Of a stretch of DNA of 64,000 nt, positions 41,728-50,757 are shown one piece after another. Every line of letters begins with the position of its first letter. The stretch's first letter is position 1. The notes beneath the pieces were generated by a model. The model was not told the DNA's origin and searched no databases. It saw only the letters and a program-made list of their open reading frames with translations. The stretch is from Rhodanobacteraceae bacterium. Lineage in GTDB: Bacteria; Pseudomonadota; Gammaproteobacteria; Xanthomonadales; Rhodanobacteraceae. The DNA is taken from positions 25,366 to 89,365 of the forward strand of contig JALUXG010000010.1 of assembly GCA_027019085.1 (NCBI GenBank). The letters run 5' to 3'. Position numbers and translations under genes: made by a program.

Positions 41728-43077
41728 GTGACCGACGCGCTGCACGCCACCGACACCATCGCCGCCATCACCACCGCTCCAGGCGCCGGTGGGGTCGGCG
41801 TGGTGCGCGTGTCCGGGCCGCTGGCGCCGGCTATCGCCTCGGTGCTGCTGGGCCGGGAGCCGCAACCACGGCACGCGCACCTGTGCCGCATTCACGATGC
41901 GGACGGCGAAGTGCTCGATCAGGTGCTGCTGCTGTATTTCCCCGCGCCGCATTCCTACACCGGCGAGGACGTGCTGGAACTGCAGGGCCATGGCAGCCGC
42001 GTGCTTCTGGACATGCTGGTGCAGCGTCTGTGCCGGATGGGCGCGCGGCTGGCCCGGCCCGGCGAATTCACCGAGCGCGCCTTCCTCAACGGCAAGTTGG
42101 ACCTGGCCCAGGCCGAAGCGGTTGCCGACCTGATCGGCGCGCGATCGCGCGCCGGCGCACGCGCGGCGTTGCGTTCGCTGGAAGGGGTGTTCTCCGAGCG
42201 CGTGCAGGCACTGCTCGAAGCCCTGATTGCCTTGCGCATGCATGTCGAGGCCGCGATCGATTTTCCCGAGGAGGAGATCGACTTTCTCGCCGATCCGGCC
42301 ATTGCCGAACAGATGCAGCGCCTGCGTCGGCAACTGCTGCGACTGCTGGAAGAAACGCGTCGCGGGGTCCGTCTCAACGACGGTCTCAGCGTGGCGATCA
42401 TCGGCCGGCCCAATGTCGGCAAGTCCAGTCTGCTCAATGCCCTGGCCGGAGCCGAACGTGCCATCGTCACCGATATCGCCGGCACCACCCGTGACGTGCT
42501 GCGTGAAAGCCTCGAACTGGACGGGCAGGTCATCGAGCTGCTCGATACCGCCGGCATGCGCGACAGCCAGGACCCGATCGAGCGCGAAGGCGTGCGCCGC
42601 GCCCGCGAACACCTGGCCCGCGCCGACCTGGCGCTGCTGGTCACCGATGCCGGACATGCCGAAGGCGACCTGGCGCTGCTTGCAGACCAGGACCCGGGCG
42701 CAGCGCGGGTGGTGGTGGTCAACAAGATCGACCGCGACGGTCGAGAACCGGGCCGTGAGCGACGCGGTGACAGCGAATGGCTGTGGCTGTCGGCGCGCAG
42801 CGGCGAGGGTCTCGACACATTGCGCGGGTTGCTGCGCGAGTACGCTGGCAGTGATGCCGAGGGTGCGTTCAGTGCGCGCAGGCGGCACGTCCAGGCGCTG
42901 GAGGCCGTGGCCGCGCACCTGAACCGTGCCGAGGAAACCCTGAATGCCACGCGGGCCGGCGAGCTGGCCGCCGAGGATCTGCGCCTGGCGCAACGCGCCC
43001 TGTCGGAGATTACCGGTGCCTACCATCCCGACGATCTTCTGGGCGCGATCTTCGGATCGTTCTGCATCGGAAAATAA
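41728..43077 (+). CDS. mnmE: tRNA modification GTPase MnmE
   Basis: MnmE (449 residues) with MnmG makes the 5-carboxymethylaminomethyl wobble modification. An N-terminal tetrahydrofolate-binding domain (IAAITTAPGAGGVGVVRVSG) precedes the G domain: G1 GRPNVGKSSL, G3 DTAGMRDS, G4 NKID. The C-terminal Cys motif FCIGK is intact. The start is GTG 41728. Its usual neighbour mnmG is not in the window. Confidence 0.98.
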   Translation: MTDALHATDTIAAITTAPGAGGVGVVRVSGPLAPAIASVLLGREPQPRHAHLCRIHDADGEVLDQVLLLYFPAPHSYTGEDVLELQGHGSRVLLDMLVQRLCRMGARLARPGEFTERAFLNGKLDLAQAEAVADLIGARSRAGARAALRSLEGVFSERVQALLEALIALRMHVEAAIDFPEEEIDFLADPAIAEQMQRLRRQLLRLLEETRRGVRLNDGLSVAIIGRPNVGKSSLLNALAGAERAIVTDIAGTTRDVLRESLELDGQVIELLDTAGMRDSQDPIEREGVRRAREHLARADLALLVTDAGHAEGDLALLADQDPGAARVVVVNKIDRDGREPGRERRGDSEWLWLSARSGEGLDTLRGLLREYAGSDAEGAFSARRRHVQALEAVAAHLNRAEETLNATRAGELAAEDLRLAQRALSEITGAYHPDDLLGAIFGSFCIGK

Positions 43078-43096
43078 GCGTTTCCATCTGCAGCAC

Positions 43097-43105
43097 TTGT
43101 CCACA
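43097..43105 (+). promoter_or_regulatory. Extra TTGTCCACA DnaA box after mnmE
   Basis: One perfect copy of the same 9-mer found in the dnaA-dnaN spacer lies in the 87-base mnmE-gst spacer, about 5.3 kb from the candidate origin. It could titrate DnaA, or be chance. Confidence 0.35.
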
Positions 43106-43164
43106 GGCGCTTGCAAGGCCATATCGGTGTCGATACCGCCATGCACGCGCACGGAGCCTGTCCC

Positions 43165-43845
43165 ATGATCGACCTGTATTACTGGCCCACACCGAACGGA
43201 CACAAGATCACGATGTTCCTGGAGGAGGCCGGCCTGCCCTACGCGATCCACCCGGTCGACATCGGCAAGGGCGAGCAGTTCACGCCGGAATTTCTGGCCA
43301 TCTCGCCCAACAACAAGATGCCGGCCATCGTCGACCATGCCCCCGCCGACGGCGGGGATCCGCTGCATCTGTTCGAGTCGGGCGCCATCCTGCTGTATCT
43401 GGCCGAGAAGAGCGGGCAATTCCTGTCTGGCGATTTCCGCATTCGCCAGCGCACCCTGGAGTGGCTGTTCTGGCAGATGGCCGGCTTGGGTCCGATGCTG
43501 GGGCAGAACCATCACTTCAACCGCTACGCACCGGAAAAAATCCCGTATGCGATCGAGCGTTACGTCAACGAGACGCATCGCCTGTACCGTGTGCTCGACC
43601 AGCGGCTGGGCCAGGCCGATTTCATCGCCGGGGAGGACTACAGCATTGCCGACATGGCGGCCTACCCGTGGATCGTGCCCTACCGCGCACAGCAGATGGA
43701 CCTGGATGCCTTCCCCAACCTCAAGCGCTGGTTCGATGCCATCGGCGCACGACCGGCGACCCGGCGCGCCTATGCGCTGGGTGAGCGTTATCGGAGCGAC
43801 CTTACCAGTGCCCAGGCGCGCGGCCACCTGTTCGGACAGCGTTGA
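43165..43845 (+). CDS. Glutathione S-transferase (YghU/YfcG-like, Nu class)
   Basis: A 226-residue GST. The thioredoxin-like N-terminal domain starts MIDLYYWPTPNGHK, a signature of the YfcG/YghU group in which a Thr-Pro-Asn replaces the usual catalytic Tyr/Ser. The cis-Pro NKMPAIVD and the glutathione motif LFESGAILLYLAEKSG follow. The all-alpha C-terminal domain carries YSIADMAAYPWIVPY. Relatives act as disulfide-bond reductases or peroxidases. ATG 43165 is preferred to ATG 43141. Convergent with an unknown minus-strand gene. Confidence 0.93.
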   Translation: MIDLYYWPTPNGHKITMFLEEAGLPYAIHPVDIGKGEQFTPEFLAISPNNKMPAIVDHAPADGGDPLHLFESGAILLYLAEKSGQFLSGDFRIRQRTLEWLFWQMAGLGPMLGQNHHFNRYAPEKIPYAIERYVNETHRLYRVLDQRLGQADFIAGEDYSIADMAAYPWIVPYRAQQMDLDAFPNLKRWFDAIGARPATRRAYALGERYRSDLTSAQARGHLFGQR

Positions 43846-43951
43846 GCGCGGGTCTTCGAGACATTCGGATTCCGCATGACGGTGCTGTTGCGACCGCGGG
43901 CCGACATGACGGGGAGTGAGACGCTGTCAGCGATGCTGGCCGTATGATTCT

Positions 43952-44566
43952 TCAGGAAGGCCGGCCGGCGCCGGTTTCCCCGGTGGCCAGCGCGGGTACG
44001 GGCCCGGCCACCGCCAGCAGGGCGCTGGCATAGGGGTCGTGCATGGATACGGTCGACACTTCGTCCCAGGTGAAGGGCGAGGGCTCGCGCAGCCACTCGG
44101 CGTCGGGGCTGATTTCCTGCAGCGAAAAACTGTCCTCGTCGGTGTCCAGCAACCGGCCGATGTAGCACACCTCGGCTTCATCCTCGCTGTCCACATGCAC
44201 GCCGATCACCGGCGCCAGCCGTGCTGCCGCGAGCACGACCTGACGCACTTCGTCGAGGGGAAAGGCCGATGGCTGGCGCGGGGCAATACCCTTGTGCACC
44301 ACGGCGCGGTCGATGAACCGGGCATGGTGGTCGGGTACTTCAAGCTCGGTGATGTCACGATGACGCATCGCGTACAGGCCATCGTCGGTGATGCCGTCAC
44401 CAATCACGTGCAGCAGGAAAAATTCACGTCCCACCCCGGCCACGTAACCGCAAAAGCTGCCGTGCTCGATGTTGCCACGCCACAGCCGGACCAGTTGATG
44501 CAGCTCCCGGGCCTGGCGAAGGCGGGCGCGGTGACCACGGTGGTGCAGGCGATGAACGGTTCCCAT
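43952..44566 (-). CDS. Conserved-looking hypothetical protein downstream of hslU
   Basis: This 204-residue protein is not recognised with confidence. The central part (YVAGVGREFFLLHVIGDG, then GLYAMRHRDITELEVPD) reads like a small beta-barrel domain, and the C-terminal half is acidic (HVDSEDEAEVCYIGRLL). No signal peptide or membrane helix is seen. It follows hslU by 36 bases on the same strand and so is probably co-transcribed with hslVU. The start is unclear because there is no Shine-Dalgarno sequence before ATG 44566. It could relate to proteolysis or stress only by context. Confidence 0.65.
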   Translation of the reverse strand: MGTVHRLHHRGHRARLRQARELHQLVRLWRGNIEHGSFCGYVAGVGREFFLLHVIGDGITDDGLYAMRHRDITELEVPDHHARFIDRAVVHKGIAPRQPSAFPLDEVRQVVLAAARLAPVIGVHVDSEDEAEVCYIGRLLDTDEDSFSLQEISPDAEWLREPSPFTWDEVSTVSMHDPYASALLAVAGPVPALATGETGAGRPS

Positions 44567-44602
44567 AGCCGGTCAATTGTACAACGTGGGGACAGGCGGC
44601 GT

Positions 44603-45955
44603 TTACAGGATGTAACGGCTGAGATCCTGGTCCTCGACGAGGTTTTCCAGGGTTTTGTCTACATATTCGGCGTCGATCACGTACTTTTCACCGTTTTTGT
44701 CCGTGGCTTCGTAGGAAATGGTCTCCAGCAGCCGTTCCATCACGGTATGCAGGCGGCGCGCGCCAATGTTCTCCGTGCGGGCGTTGACCTGGAAAGCCAC
44801 TTCGGCCAGCCGGTCGATGCCTGAATCGGCGAAGGTGAGCGTCACGCCTTCGGTACCCAGCAGTGCCGTGTACTGCTTGGTCAGTGCATTGTTCGGCTCG
44901 CGCAGGATGCGCTTGAAGTCCTCGACCGACAATGCGCGCAGCTCGACCCGAATCGGCAGGCGCCCCTGCAGTTCCGGGATCAGGTCCGAGGGCTTGGCCA
45001 GCGAGAACGCGCCCGAAGCGATGAACAGCATGTGATCGGTCTTGATCGGACCGTATTTGGTGGACACGGTCGAACCTTCCACCAGCGGCAGCAGGTCGCG
45101 CTGCACCCCTTCGCGGCTGACGCCCGATGCGCCTCCGGCGTACTCCGAACGCTGCGCGACCTTGTCGATCTCGTCGATGAACACGATGCCGTTCTGTTCG
45201 GCTGCTTCCATCGCTGCCGCGCGGATTTCCTCGTCGTTGATCAGCTTGGCAGCCTCTTCCTCGATCAGCAGGGGGCGTGCGTTGGCGATGTGCATCTTGC
45301 GCTTTTGCGTGCGTGCGCCGCCGAGGTTCTGGAACATCTGCTGCAATTGCTGGCTCATTTCCTCCATGCCCGGGGGCGACATGATCTCCACCCCGACCTG
45401 CAGGTTGACGTCCAGCTCGATCTCGCGATCATCCAGCCTTCCTTCGCGCAGTTGCTTGCGCAGCTTCTGACGGGTGTCGTTGTCGTCGGGCCTGGGCTGC
45501 GCGGCGTCCTGGGTCCAGTCGCTGGGCGCGGAGGACTGGCGGCGCGGCAGCAGGGCATCGAGGATGCGGTCCTCGGCGCGGTCCTCGGCCTGCGAGCGCA
45601 CGCGCTGCGTGGCCTGTTCGCGCACCAGCTTGTAGGCATGATCGGCAAGATCGCGGATGATCGACTCGACGTCCTTGCCGACGTAGCCGACCTCGGTGAA
45701 CTTGGTCGCTTCAACCTTGACGAACGGCGCATTGGCCAAATTGGCCAGGCGCCTCGCAATCTCCGTCTTGCCCACTCCGGTCGGGCCGATCATGAGGATA
45801 TTCTTGGGCGTGACCTCGTTGCGCATGGCCGGATCGAGCTGCATGCGGCGCCAGCGGTTGCGCAGGGCGATGGCCACGGCGCGCTTGGCGTCATCCTGGC
45901 CGATGATGAAGCGGTCGAGTTCGTTGACGATTTCGCGGGGGGTCAGTTCGGACAT
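44603..45955 (-). CDS. hslU: ATP-dependent protease ATPase subunit HslU
   Basis: HslU (450 residues) unfolds substrates for the HslV peptidase. Walker [13 protein letters not shown], Walker [10 protein letters not shown], and the pore-like Gly-Tyr-Val-Gly (VGYVGKD) are visible. The intermediate domain (residues about 110-240) is charged and variable. The C-terminal tail LSRYIL, which inserts into HslV, is intact. Its ATG is 79 bases after the hslV stop. Confidence 0.98.
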   Translation of the reverse strand: MSELTPREIVNELDRFIIGQDDAKRAVAIALRNRWRRMQLDPAMRNEVTPKNILMIGPTGVGKTEIARRLANLANAPFVKVEATKFTEVGYVGKDVESIIRDLADHAYKLVREQATQRVRSQAEDRAEDRILDALLPRRQSSAPSDWTQDAAQPRPDDNDTRQKLRKQLREGRLDDREIELDVNLQVGVEIMSPPGMEEMSQQLQQMFQNLGGARTQKRKMHIANARPLLIEEEAAKLINDEEIRAAAMEAAEQNGIVFIDEIDKVAQRSEYAGGASGVSREGVQRDLLPLVEGSTVSTKYGPIKTDHMLFIASGAFSLAKPSDLIPELQGRLPIRVELRALSVEDFKRILREPNNALTKQYTALLGTEGVTLTFADSGIDRLAEVAFQVNARTENIGARRLHTVMERLLETISYEATDKNGEKYVIDAEYVDKTLENLVEDQDLSRYIL

Positions 45956-46034
45956 GGCTTCGCCGGGAATGGGGAATCGGGAATGGATCGGAGCGGGAGC
46001 GCGGCATGGGGACCGGCATCAACCCATGGCCCAT

Positions 46035-46571
46035 TCACAACTCTTCTATCGAGGTGTTGTGGTTGGTGTAGATACAGATGTCGCCGGCGATCTTCAGTGC
46101 CTTCTCGACGATGCTGCGGGCATCCAGGCCCGAGCCATCCATCAGTGCACGCGCGGCTGCCAGCGCATAGGGCCCGCCGGAACCGATCGCAATCAGGCCC
46201 TCCTCGGGCTCGAGCACATCGCCATTGCCGGAGATCAGCAGCGAGTGCTCGCGATCGGCTACGGCCAGCATCGCTTCGAGCTTGCCCAGGCGGCGGTCGG
46301 TACGCCATTCCTTGGCCAGTTCCACCGCGGCGCGGGTGAGGTTGTTGCCGTGCTTGACCAGCTTGTCCTCGAATAGCTCGAACAGGGTAAAGGCGTCAGC
46401 GGTGGCCCCGGCAAAGCCGGCGAGGATCGCGCCGTCCTTGCCCAGGCGACGGATCTTGCGCGCATTGGCCTTCATCACCGTGTGACCGAGCGTGACCTGG
46501 CCGTCGCCGCCGATCACGACCTTGCCGTGACGGCGGACGGAAACGATGGTGGTGGCGTGAAACGAATCCAT
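46035..46571 (-). CDS. hslV: ATP-dependent protease subunit HslV
   Basis: HslV (178 residues) is a proteasome-like threonine peptidase. The start ([14 protein letters not shown]) contains a short propeptide that must be cleaved to expose the catalytic N-terminal Thr (Thr7), as in Xanthomonas relatives. [13 protein letters not shown] and [18 protein letters not shown] are typical. ATG 46571 is chosen; the frame extends to 46625. Confidence 0.97.
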   Translation of the reverse strand: MDSFHATTIVSVRRHGKVVIGGDGQVTLGHTVMKANARKIRRLGKDGAILAGFAGATADAFTLFELFEDKLVKHGNNLTRAAVELAKEWRTDRRLGKLEAMLAVADREHSLLISGNGDVLEPEEGLIAIGSGGPYALAAARALMDGSGLDARSIVEKALKIAGDICIYTNHNTSIEEL

Positions 46572-46662
46572 CAGTGGTGCCGTTTTGTCTCCGGGGAAAT
46601 CCAGACATGGGTCGCCGCGGCGCAATCACAAGTGGGTATCGGGCCGGGCTCGGCCAGGGGGC

Positions 46663-47559
46663 TCAATCCTCGCGCTTGCGCCGTGCACGCGGGTGGGCCT
46701 GGTCATAGACCCGGGCCAGGTGCTGGAAATCCAGATGGGTGTAGATCTGGGTGGTGGCGATGTCAGCGTGGCCCAGCAGTTCCTGCACGGCACGAAGTTC
46801 GCCGGACGATTCCAGCAGGTGGCTGGCGCACGAATGGCGCAGCATGTGCGGATGGACGCGCTGCGCGATACCGCGTGCCAGGGCCAGTTTCTGCAGTCGT
46901 GCCTGCACCGTGCGCGGGTGGATGCGCTGTCCGTTGCGACCGCGGAAGACCGGACTTTCGGCGTCGGCGGCAAGGCTCTGACAAAGGGCCGAAAGTGCAC
47001 TGACGGCATGCCGCCCGACCGGGACAATGCGGGTCTTGTTGCCCTTGCCGCGCACACGCACCAGCCCGGCGTCGAGTTCCAGGTCGCGCCAGTCGAGTCC
47101 GACCAGCTCGGAAAGGCGCAGGCCCGAGGAATAGAACAGTTCGAGCATGGCGTGATCGCGCAGTCCGCGCGGTCCGTCGGCCGGCATGTCGACCAGCCGG
47201 GTGGCATCGTCGGTGTCCAGCGTCCGGGGCAGTTTGCGCCGAGGCTTGGGGCCGCGCACGCCAGCGGCCGGGTCGTGATCCAGCAGTCCTTCGCGAATCA
47301 ACTGGCGAAACAGGCTGCGACACGAGGACAGCAGACGTTGCAGGCTGGTCGGTGACAGGCCACGTCGATGTTCGGCGGCGACGAAGGCGCGCATGCCATC
47401 GGCCGTCAGCGCATCGAAGCCGGGCAATGCGCGCGCCTGCATGAAGGCGAGCAGACGTGCACTGTCGCGGCGGTAGGCCGCCAGGGTGTGCGGGGAGGGT
47501 GCGCGTTCCACGCGCATGCGTTCGATCCAGTCCCGGACCTGTTCGGCCGGCGACGACAT
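46663..47559 (-). CDS. xerC: Tyrosine recombinase XerC
   Basis: XerC (298 residues) resolves chromosome dimers at dif with XerD. The catalytic residues are present: Arg148 (SSGLRLSEL), Lys172, His238/Arg241 (HPHMLRH), His264 and Tyr273 (TTQIYTHLD). The SAM-like N-terminal domain covers residues 1-95. ATG 47559 lies four bases after the DUF484 stop, so the genes are coupled. The lptM-dapF-DUF484-xerC order is the classic one. Confidence 0.97.
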   Translation of the reverse strand: MSSPAEQVRDWIERMRVERAPSPHTLAAYRRDSARLLAFMQARALPGFDALTADGMRAFVAAEHRRGLSPTSLQRLLSSCRSLFRQLIREGLLDHDPAAGVRGPKPRRKLPRTLDTDDATRLVDMPADGPRGLRDHAMLELFYSSGLRLSELVGLDWRDLELDAGLVRVRGKGNKTRIVPVGRHAVSALSALCQSLAADAESPVFRGRNGQRIHPRTVQARLQKLALARGIAQRVHPHMLRHSCASHLLESSGELRAVQELLGHADIATTQIYTHLDFQHLARVYDQAHPRARRKRED

Positions 47560-47563
47560 GGCT

Positions 47564-48250
47564 TCAGCCCTGCCCCGCGTAACGTTCCACGGCACCGCTC
47601 ACGCTTTCCCCGATCAGCTTCAGGAACATGCTGCCCATGCCCGGATGAAAGCGGTTCGGATCGTGGCTGCCGACCGCGAGCATGCCGTAACGACCCATGC
47701 GCATCAGAGCCGCCGACTGCACCGAGTCGGCCTGCTCGCCAAACAGGTAGACCAGTTTTTCCGAAGCCAGCCGGCCGATCATGGGTTCCTTGCGTTCGTA
47801 GAACTCGGCAAATGCCGGTAGCGCATCGATGCCGTCGGACTCGATCCTCAGCCAGGGTGTCTCGGGCAGCTCCGGATGCGCGCCAAAAAGCACCAGCCGC
47901 ACCAGCTCGGTCTCGAAATCCTCGGTGATGCCGGCGACCACGCTGCGCAGGCTGTCGAGCAGGTTGTCGGCACGCAGCAGGCCCATGGTCAGCGAATGCA
48001 CCTGGATCACCAGCTGTTCGTTGGTGCTGGCGATCCCGATCAGGTCGGCCAGACGACGTTCGAGCGCACGGTTCTTGCCGCGCAGCACATCCAGCTGGTA
48101 ACTGGCAAGCGATGCGGCAGGCCCGTGTTCGCGGGGGACCTCAAGGCGCATGGCCAGGTCGGGGAAGTCCTTGAGAAAAGCCGGATTCCTGCGCAGGTAA
48201 TCGGCGATGTCCATCGCCTGCAATCCGTCTTTGAGGGTCATGTCGGCCAT
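47564..48250 (-). CDS. DUF484 family protein
   Basis: This 228-residue DUF484 protein, with a GAF-like fold, has no defined function but is nearly always next to xerC and dapF. It has a conserved start (DYLRRNPAFLKDFPDLAMRLEVP), a coiled-coil stretch (QLDVLRGKNRALERRLADLI), and a C-terminal part ending PGMGSMFLKLIGESV. ATG 48250 has GGAG upstream. It is probably cytoplasmic. Confidence 0.93.
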   Translation of the reverse strand: MADMTLKDGLQAMDIADYLRRNPAFLKDFPDLAMRLEVPREHGPAASLASYQLDVLRGKNRALERRLADLIGIASTNEQLVIQVHSLTMGLLRADNLLDSLRSVVAGITEDFETELVRLVLFGAHPELPETPWLRIESDGIDALPAFAEFYERKEPMIGRLASEKLVYLFGEQADSVQSAALMRMGRYGMLAVGSHDPNRFHPGMGSMFLKLIGESVSGAVERYAGQG

Positions 48251-48333
48251 ATCGGACTCCGCGGCGGAGATAATGGGGATGCCCATGCGCACCGTGTCGT
48301 GGGCATGATAACCGGAAGCAGCCGACGGGGCGT

Positions 48334-49176
48334 TCATTCGGGCAACGTGACCTGTCCTTCGAACACGAACGCTGCCGGACCTGTCATCCACAACGTGCGG
48401 CCCGGACCCGGCCATTCGATGGTCAGCGTGCCGCCCGGCAACTGCACGTCCACGCGCGCATCGACCCTGCCCTGGTCACGCAACACGGCCATTGCGGCGC
48501 AGGCACCGGTGCCGCAGGCCCGGGTCCAGCCACTGCCGCGCTCGTGCACCCGCAAACGCACATGCCCGGCGTCGAGAACCTGCACGAATCCGGCGTTGCA
48601 GCCTTCCGCAAAGCGTGCATGCGCGGTGATCTGTGGTCCCAGGCGTTCCAGCGCATGAGCCCGGAGGTCGTCGACCTGCATCACGGCATGCGGGTTGCCC
48701 AGGGAAACGACGCCGACCGTGACCGGGGAGCCGTCGACATCCAGCGGATAGCGGTCCGCGCGGTGCGGTGCATCGAATGGCACGCGCGTCGGTTCGAACT
48801 GCGGCTCGCCCATGTCCACCGCCACGGTGTGCGGATCGCTCAGGCGTACGCGCACCGGGCCCGAAGGGCTTTGCAGCAATACGGTCTCCTGCAGCGCCAG
48901 CAAGCCCGCCCGATGAAGCCAGGCAGCGATGCAGCGCACACCGTTCCCGCACTGGCCTACCGCTTCGCCATCGCGATTCCATATGCCATAGGCATGGCGT
49001 GCCGGATGATGCTCGGCGGCCTGCTCGATGCTGAGCAACTGGTCGAATCCGATGCCCAGGTGCCGGTCGGCCAGTTCACGCACGGTGCGCGCATCGAGAG
49101 GCATTGGTCGGGTGCGGCAGTCGAGCACGACGAAATCATTGCCGATGCCGTGCATCTTGGTGAAGTCCAGGCGCAT
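48334..49176 (-). CDS. dapF: Diaminopimelate epimerase
   Basis: DapF (280 residues) interconverts LL- and meso-diaminopimelate for lysine and peptidoglycan synthesis. The catalytic Cys pair is Cys76 (GQCGNGVRC) and Cys221 (ACGTGACA). The N-terminus FTKMHGIGNDFVVLD is canonical. ATG 49176 lies two bases after the stop of the small lipoprotein gene. The gap to DUF484 is 83 bases. Confidence 0.97.
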   Translation of the reverse strand: MRLDFTKMHGIGNDFVVLDCRTRPMPLDARTVRELADRHLGIGFDQLLSIEQAAEHHPARHAYGIWNRDGEAVGQCGNGVRCIAAWLHRAGLLALQETVLLQSPSGPVRVRLSDPHTVAVDMGEPQFEPTRVPFDAPHRADRYPLDVDGSPVTVGVVSLGNPHAVMQVDDLRAHALERLGPQITAHARFAEGCNAGFVQVLDAGHVRLRVHERGSGWTRACGTGACAAMAVLRDQGRVDARVDVQLPGGTLTIEWPGPGRTLWMTGPAAFVFEGQVTLPE

Positions 49177-49178
49177 GT

Positions 49179-49334
49179 TCAGCCCGAACGAGCCGGCGCG
49201 GGGGCGCTGATGGCGGGCGCTGGCTGCGGCGTTGCGGCCTGGACGGCCGGCCGGTACAGCGGGCCCTTGTTGCCGCAGGCCGCCAGTGAAACGGCCATGC
49301 CCGCGCCCAGCACGAGGAACATCAGTCGACGCAT
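49179..49334 (-). CDS. lptM: Small LptM/YifL-like lipoprotein
   Basis: A 51-residue lipoprotein. The signal (MRRLMFLVLGAGMAVSLAAC) ends in a lipobox SLAAC, and the CGNKGPLYRP stretch after it is the LptM signature. LptM assists maturation of the LptD lipopolysaccharide translocon in E. coli. It sits immediately upstream of dapF, its usual place (yifL in E. coli). The tail is Ala- and Pro-rich. Confidence 0.93.
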   Translation of the reverse strand: MRRLMFLVLGAGMAVSLAACGNKGPLYRPAVQAATPQPAPAISAPAPARSG

Positions 49335-49442
49335 CGGGTCCGATTCCTTGTAAACCGGGAACCAGTATACGCAGCCGCAACGCCGATGACTTCCGCGCCC
49401 GGTTACGATGCACTTCGGCGCCTGATTCGGGGAGTGCAAGCA

Positions 49443-50183
49443 ATGTCGTGGATGCAGATGGTCTACTGGCCGGTTCGCGTGTTGTGGCTGGCGGCACTGG
49501 TGCTGTTGTTGCTGGGCGTCCTGCATGCCGTCAAGGGCCGACGCCACTGGCGCGAGGGGCGGCGCATCGCCGGACTCTGGCGTATGTTTCTGATGGCCGT
49601 GTTTGCCGGCCTGGGCGTGCTCGCGGCCGGTGCCGGAACCGCCCTGCGAGGGTACCGTGTGCTGGCCAGGGAAACGCCGGTGGCGACGATCCTGGCGCAT
49701 CGCCTCGGCCCACAGTACTGGCAATTGCGGCTCGAGCTGCCCGGCGGTGGCACGCGCACGCTGCCGTTGAGCGGTGACGATTTTCGCCTGGAGGCGGTGA
49801 TCGTGAAATGGAAGCTGCCGGTGGAACTGGCCGGAATCCCGCCCCTGTATCGGCTCGACAGGCTGTCGGGGCGGTACCAGGATGTCGGCCAGGCCAGCCA
49901 GGCCCGCTCGACGGTGTACGACCTGCGCGCCCCGGGACCGGACCTGATCAGCCTGCGCCGGCAGTATCCGCAATGGCTGCCGATGGTCGACACGATGTAC
50001 GGCAGCGGCGTCTATCTTCCGCTGGTCGACGGTGGACGTTACACGGTGAGCCTGATGAGCACCGGTGCGCTGGTCGCGCGACCGGATGCGGCCACGGCCC
50101 GGCGGCTTCGCCAGCGGACGGGTCAGTATGGCGGGGCGGCAAGCGTCTTCTCCATCAGCCAGGCATCGCCGCCATCCTCGTAG
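49443..50183 (+). CDS. Predicted membrane protein, function unknown
   Basis: A 246-residue protein with two N-terminal membrane segments (VYWPVRVLWLAALVLLLLGV and MFLMAVFAGLGVLAAGAGTA) followed by a soluble domain of about 170 residues (YWQLRLELPGGGTRTLPL; YGSGVYLPLVDGGRYTVSL). I do not recognise a family; related proteins are annotated as hypothetical. ATG 49443 has GGGGAG upstream; the frame is open from 49386. Its last 61 bases overlap the convergent GNAT gene, an unusually long overlap. It is divergent from lptM-dapF. Confidence 0.78.
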   Translation: MSWMQMVYWPVRVLWLAALVLLLLGVLHAVKGRRHWREGRRIAGLWRMFLMAVFAGLGVLAAGAGTALRGYRVLARETPVATILAHRLGPQYWQLRLELPGGGTRTLPLSGDDFRLEAVIVKWKLPVELAGIPPLYRLDRLSGRYQDVGQASQARSTVYDLRAPGPDLISLRRQYPQWLPMVDTMYGSGVYLPLVDGGRYTVSLMSTGALVARPDAATARRLRQRTGQYGGAASVFSISQASPPSS

Positions 50184-50599
50184 TAACCCACGCGCTGTCC
50201 GCGTCGGTGATAGCCGGCACGCTGGTACAGCGTTTGTGCCGCGCGGTTGTCGGCGTGCACTTCCAGCCGCAGCCGCGTGCATCCCCGCCCGGCGGCGCGC
50301 TGTTCGCAGGCAGCGAGAAGAGCCCGGCCCACGCCGCGCCCGCGCGCCTGCGGGTCGACCGCAATGGAGTACAGCCGGGCCGCCTGCGTGCCGCGGCGAA
50401 ACAGCAACAGAGCCGAGCCCACGATGCGCTTGCCGTCCTGCGCCAGCAGCATCACGGCGCGCGGGTTGTGCAGGTGGTGGCGATACTGTCGCCGCGACAT
50501 CCGGTCGCCGGTGAAACTGGCCTGCTCCAGCATCAGCAGTGCATCGAGATCCCCGGGACGGGCCGTGCGAACACGTGGCGGGATGGCAGCTTCAGGCAT
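50123..50599 (-). CDS. RimI-like GNAT acetyltransferase
   Basis: This 158-residue GNAT enzyme has the acetyl-CoA loop VDPQARGRGVGRALL and motif B AAQTLYQRAGYHRRGQRVGYY with Tyr, like ribosomal-protein alanine acetyltransferase RimI and its relatives. The N-terminus (RVRTARPGDLDALLMLEQASF) is RimI-like. It is divergent from a RimK-like ATP-grasp gene, a recurring pairing. Substrate unknown; peptide or protein N-termini are possible. Its 3' end overlaps the neighbour by 61 bases. Confidence 0.85.
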   Translation of the reverse strand: MPEAAIPPRVRTARPGDLDALLMLEQASFTGDRMSRRQYRHHLHNPRAVMLLAQDGKRIVGSALLLFRRGTQAARLYSIAVDPQARGRGVGRALLAACEQRAAGRGCTRLRLEVHADNRAAQTLYQRAGYHRRGQRVGYYEDGGDAWLMEKTLAAPPY

Positions 50600-50757
50600 G
50601 CGCGCACTGTACGCGAGACGGGCCCTGCTGCAAGCCGGCGGCGAGGTCGAATCGCTGCTTGCGACATGCGCAATTCATGTCACACTGCGCACCATCCGGT
50701 GCCAGGCACGGGACGGCACCGGGTCCATCACAATCGTGCGGACAGTAGCGAGGTTGC

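Noticed and set aside
39336..41891. An 851-residue minus-strand frame across rnpA and yidC
   Set aside because: The real genes on the plus strand carry family motifs throughout. The reverse frame has none and is rich in His, Arg and Gln.
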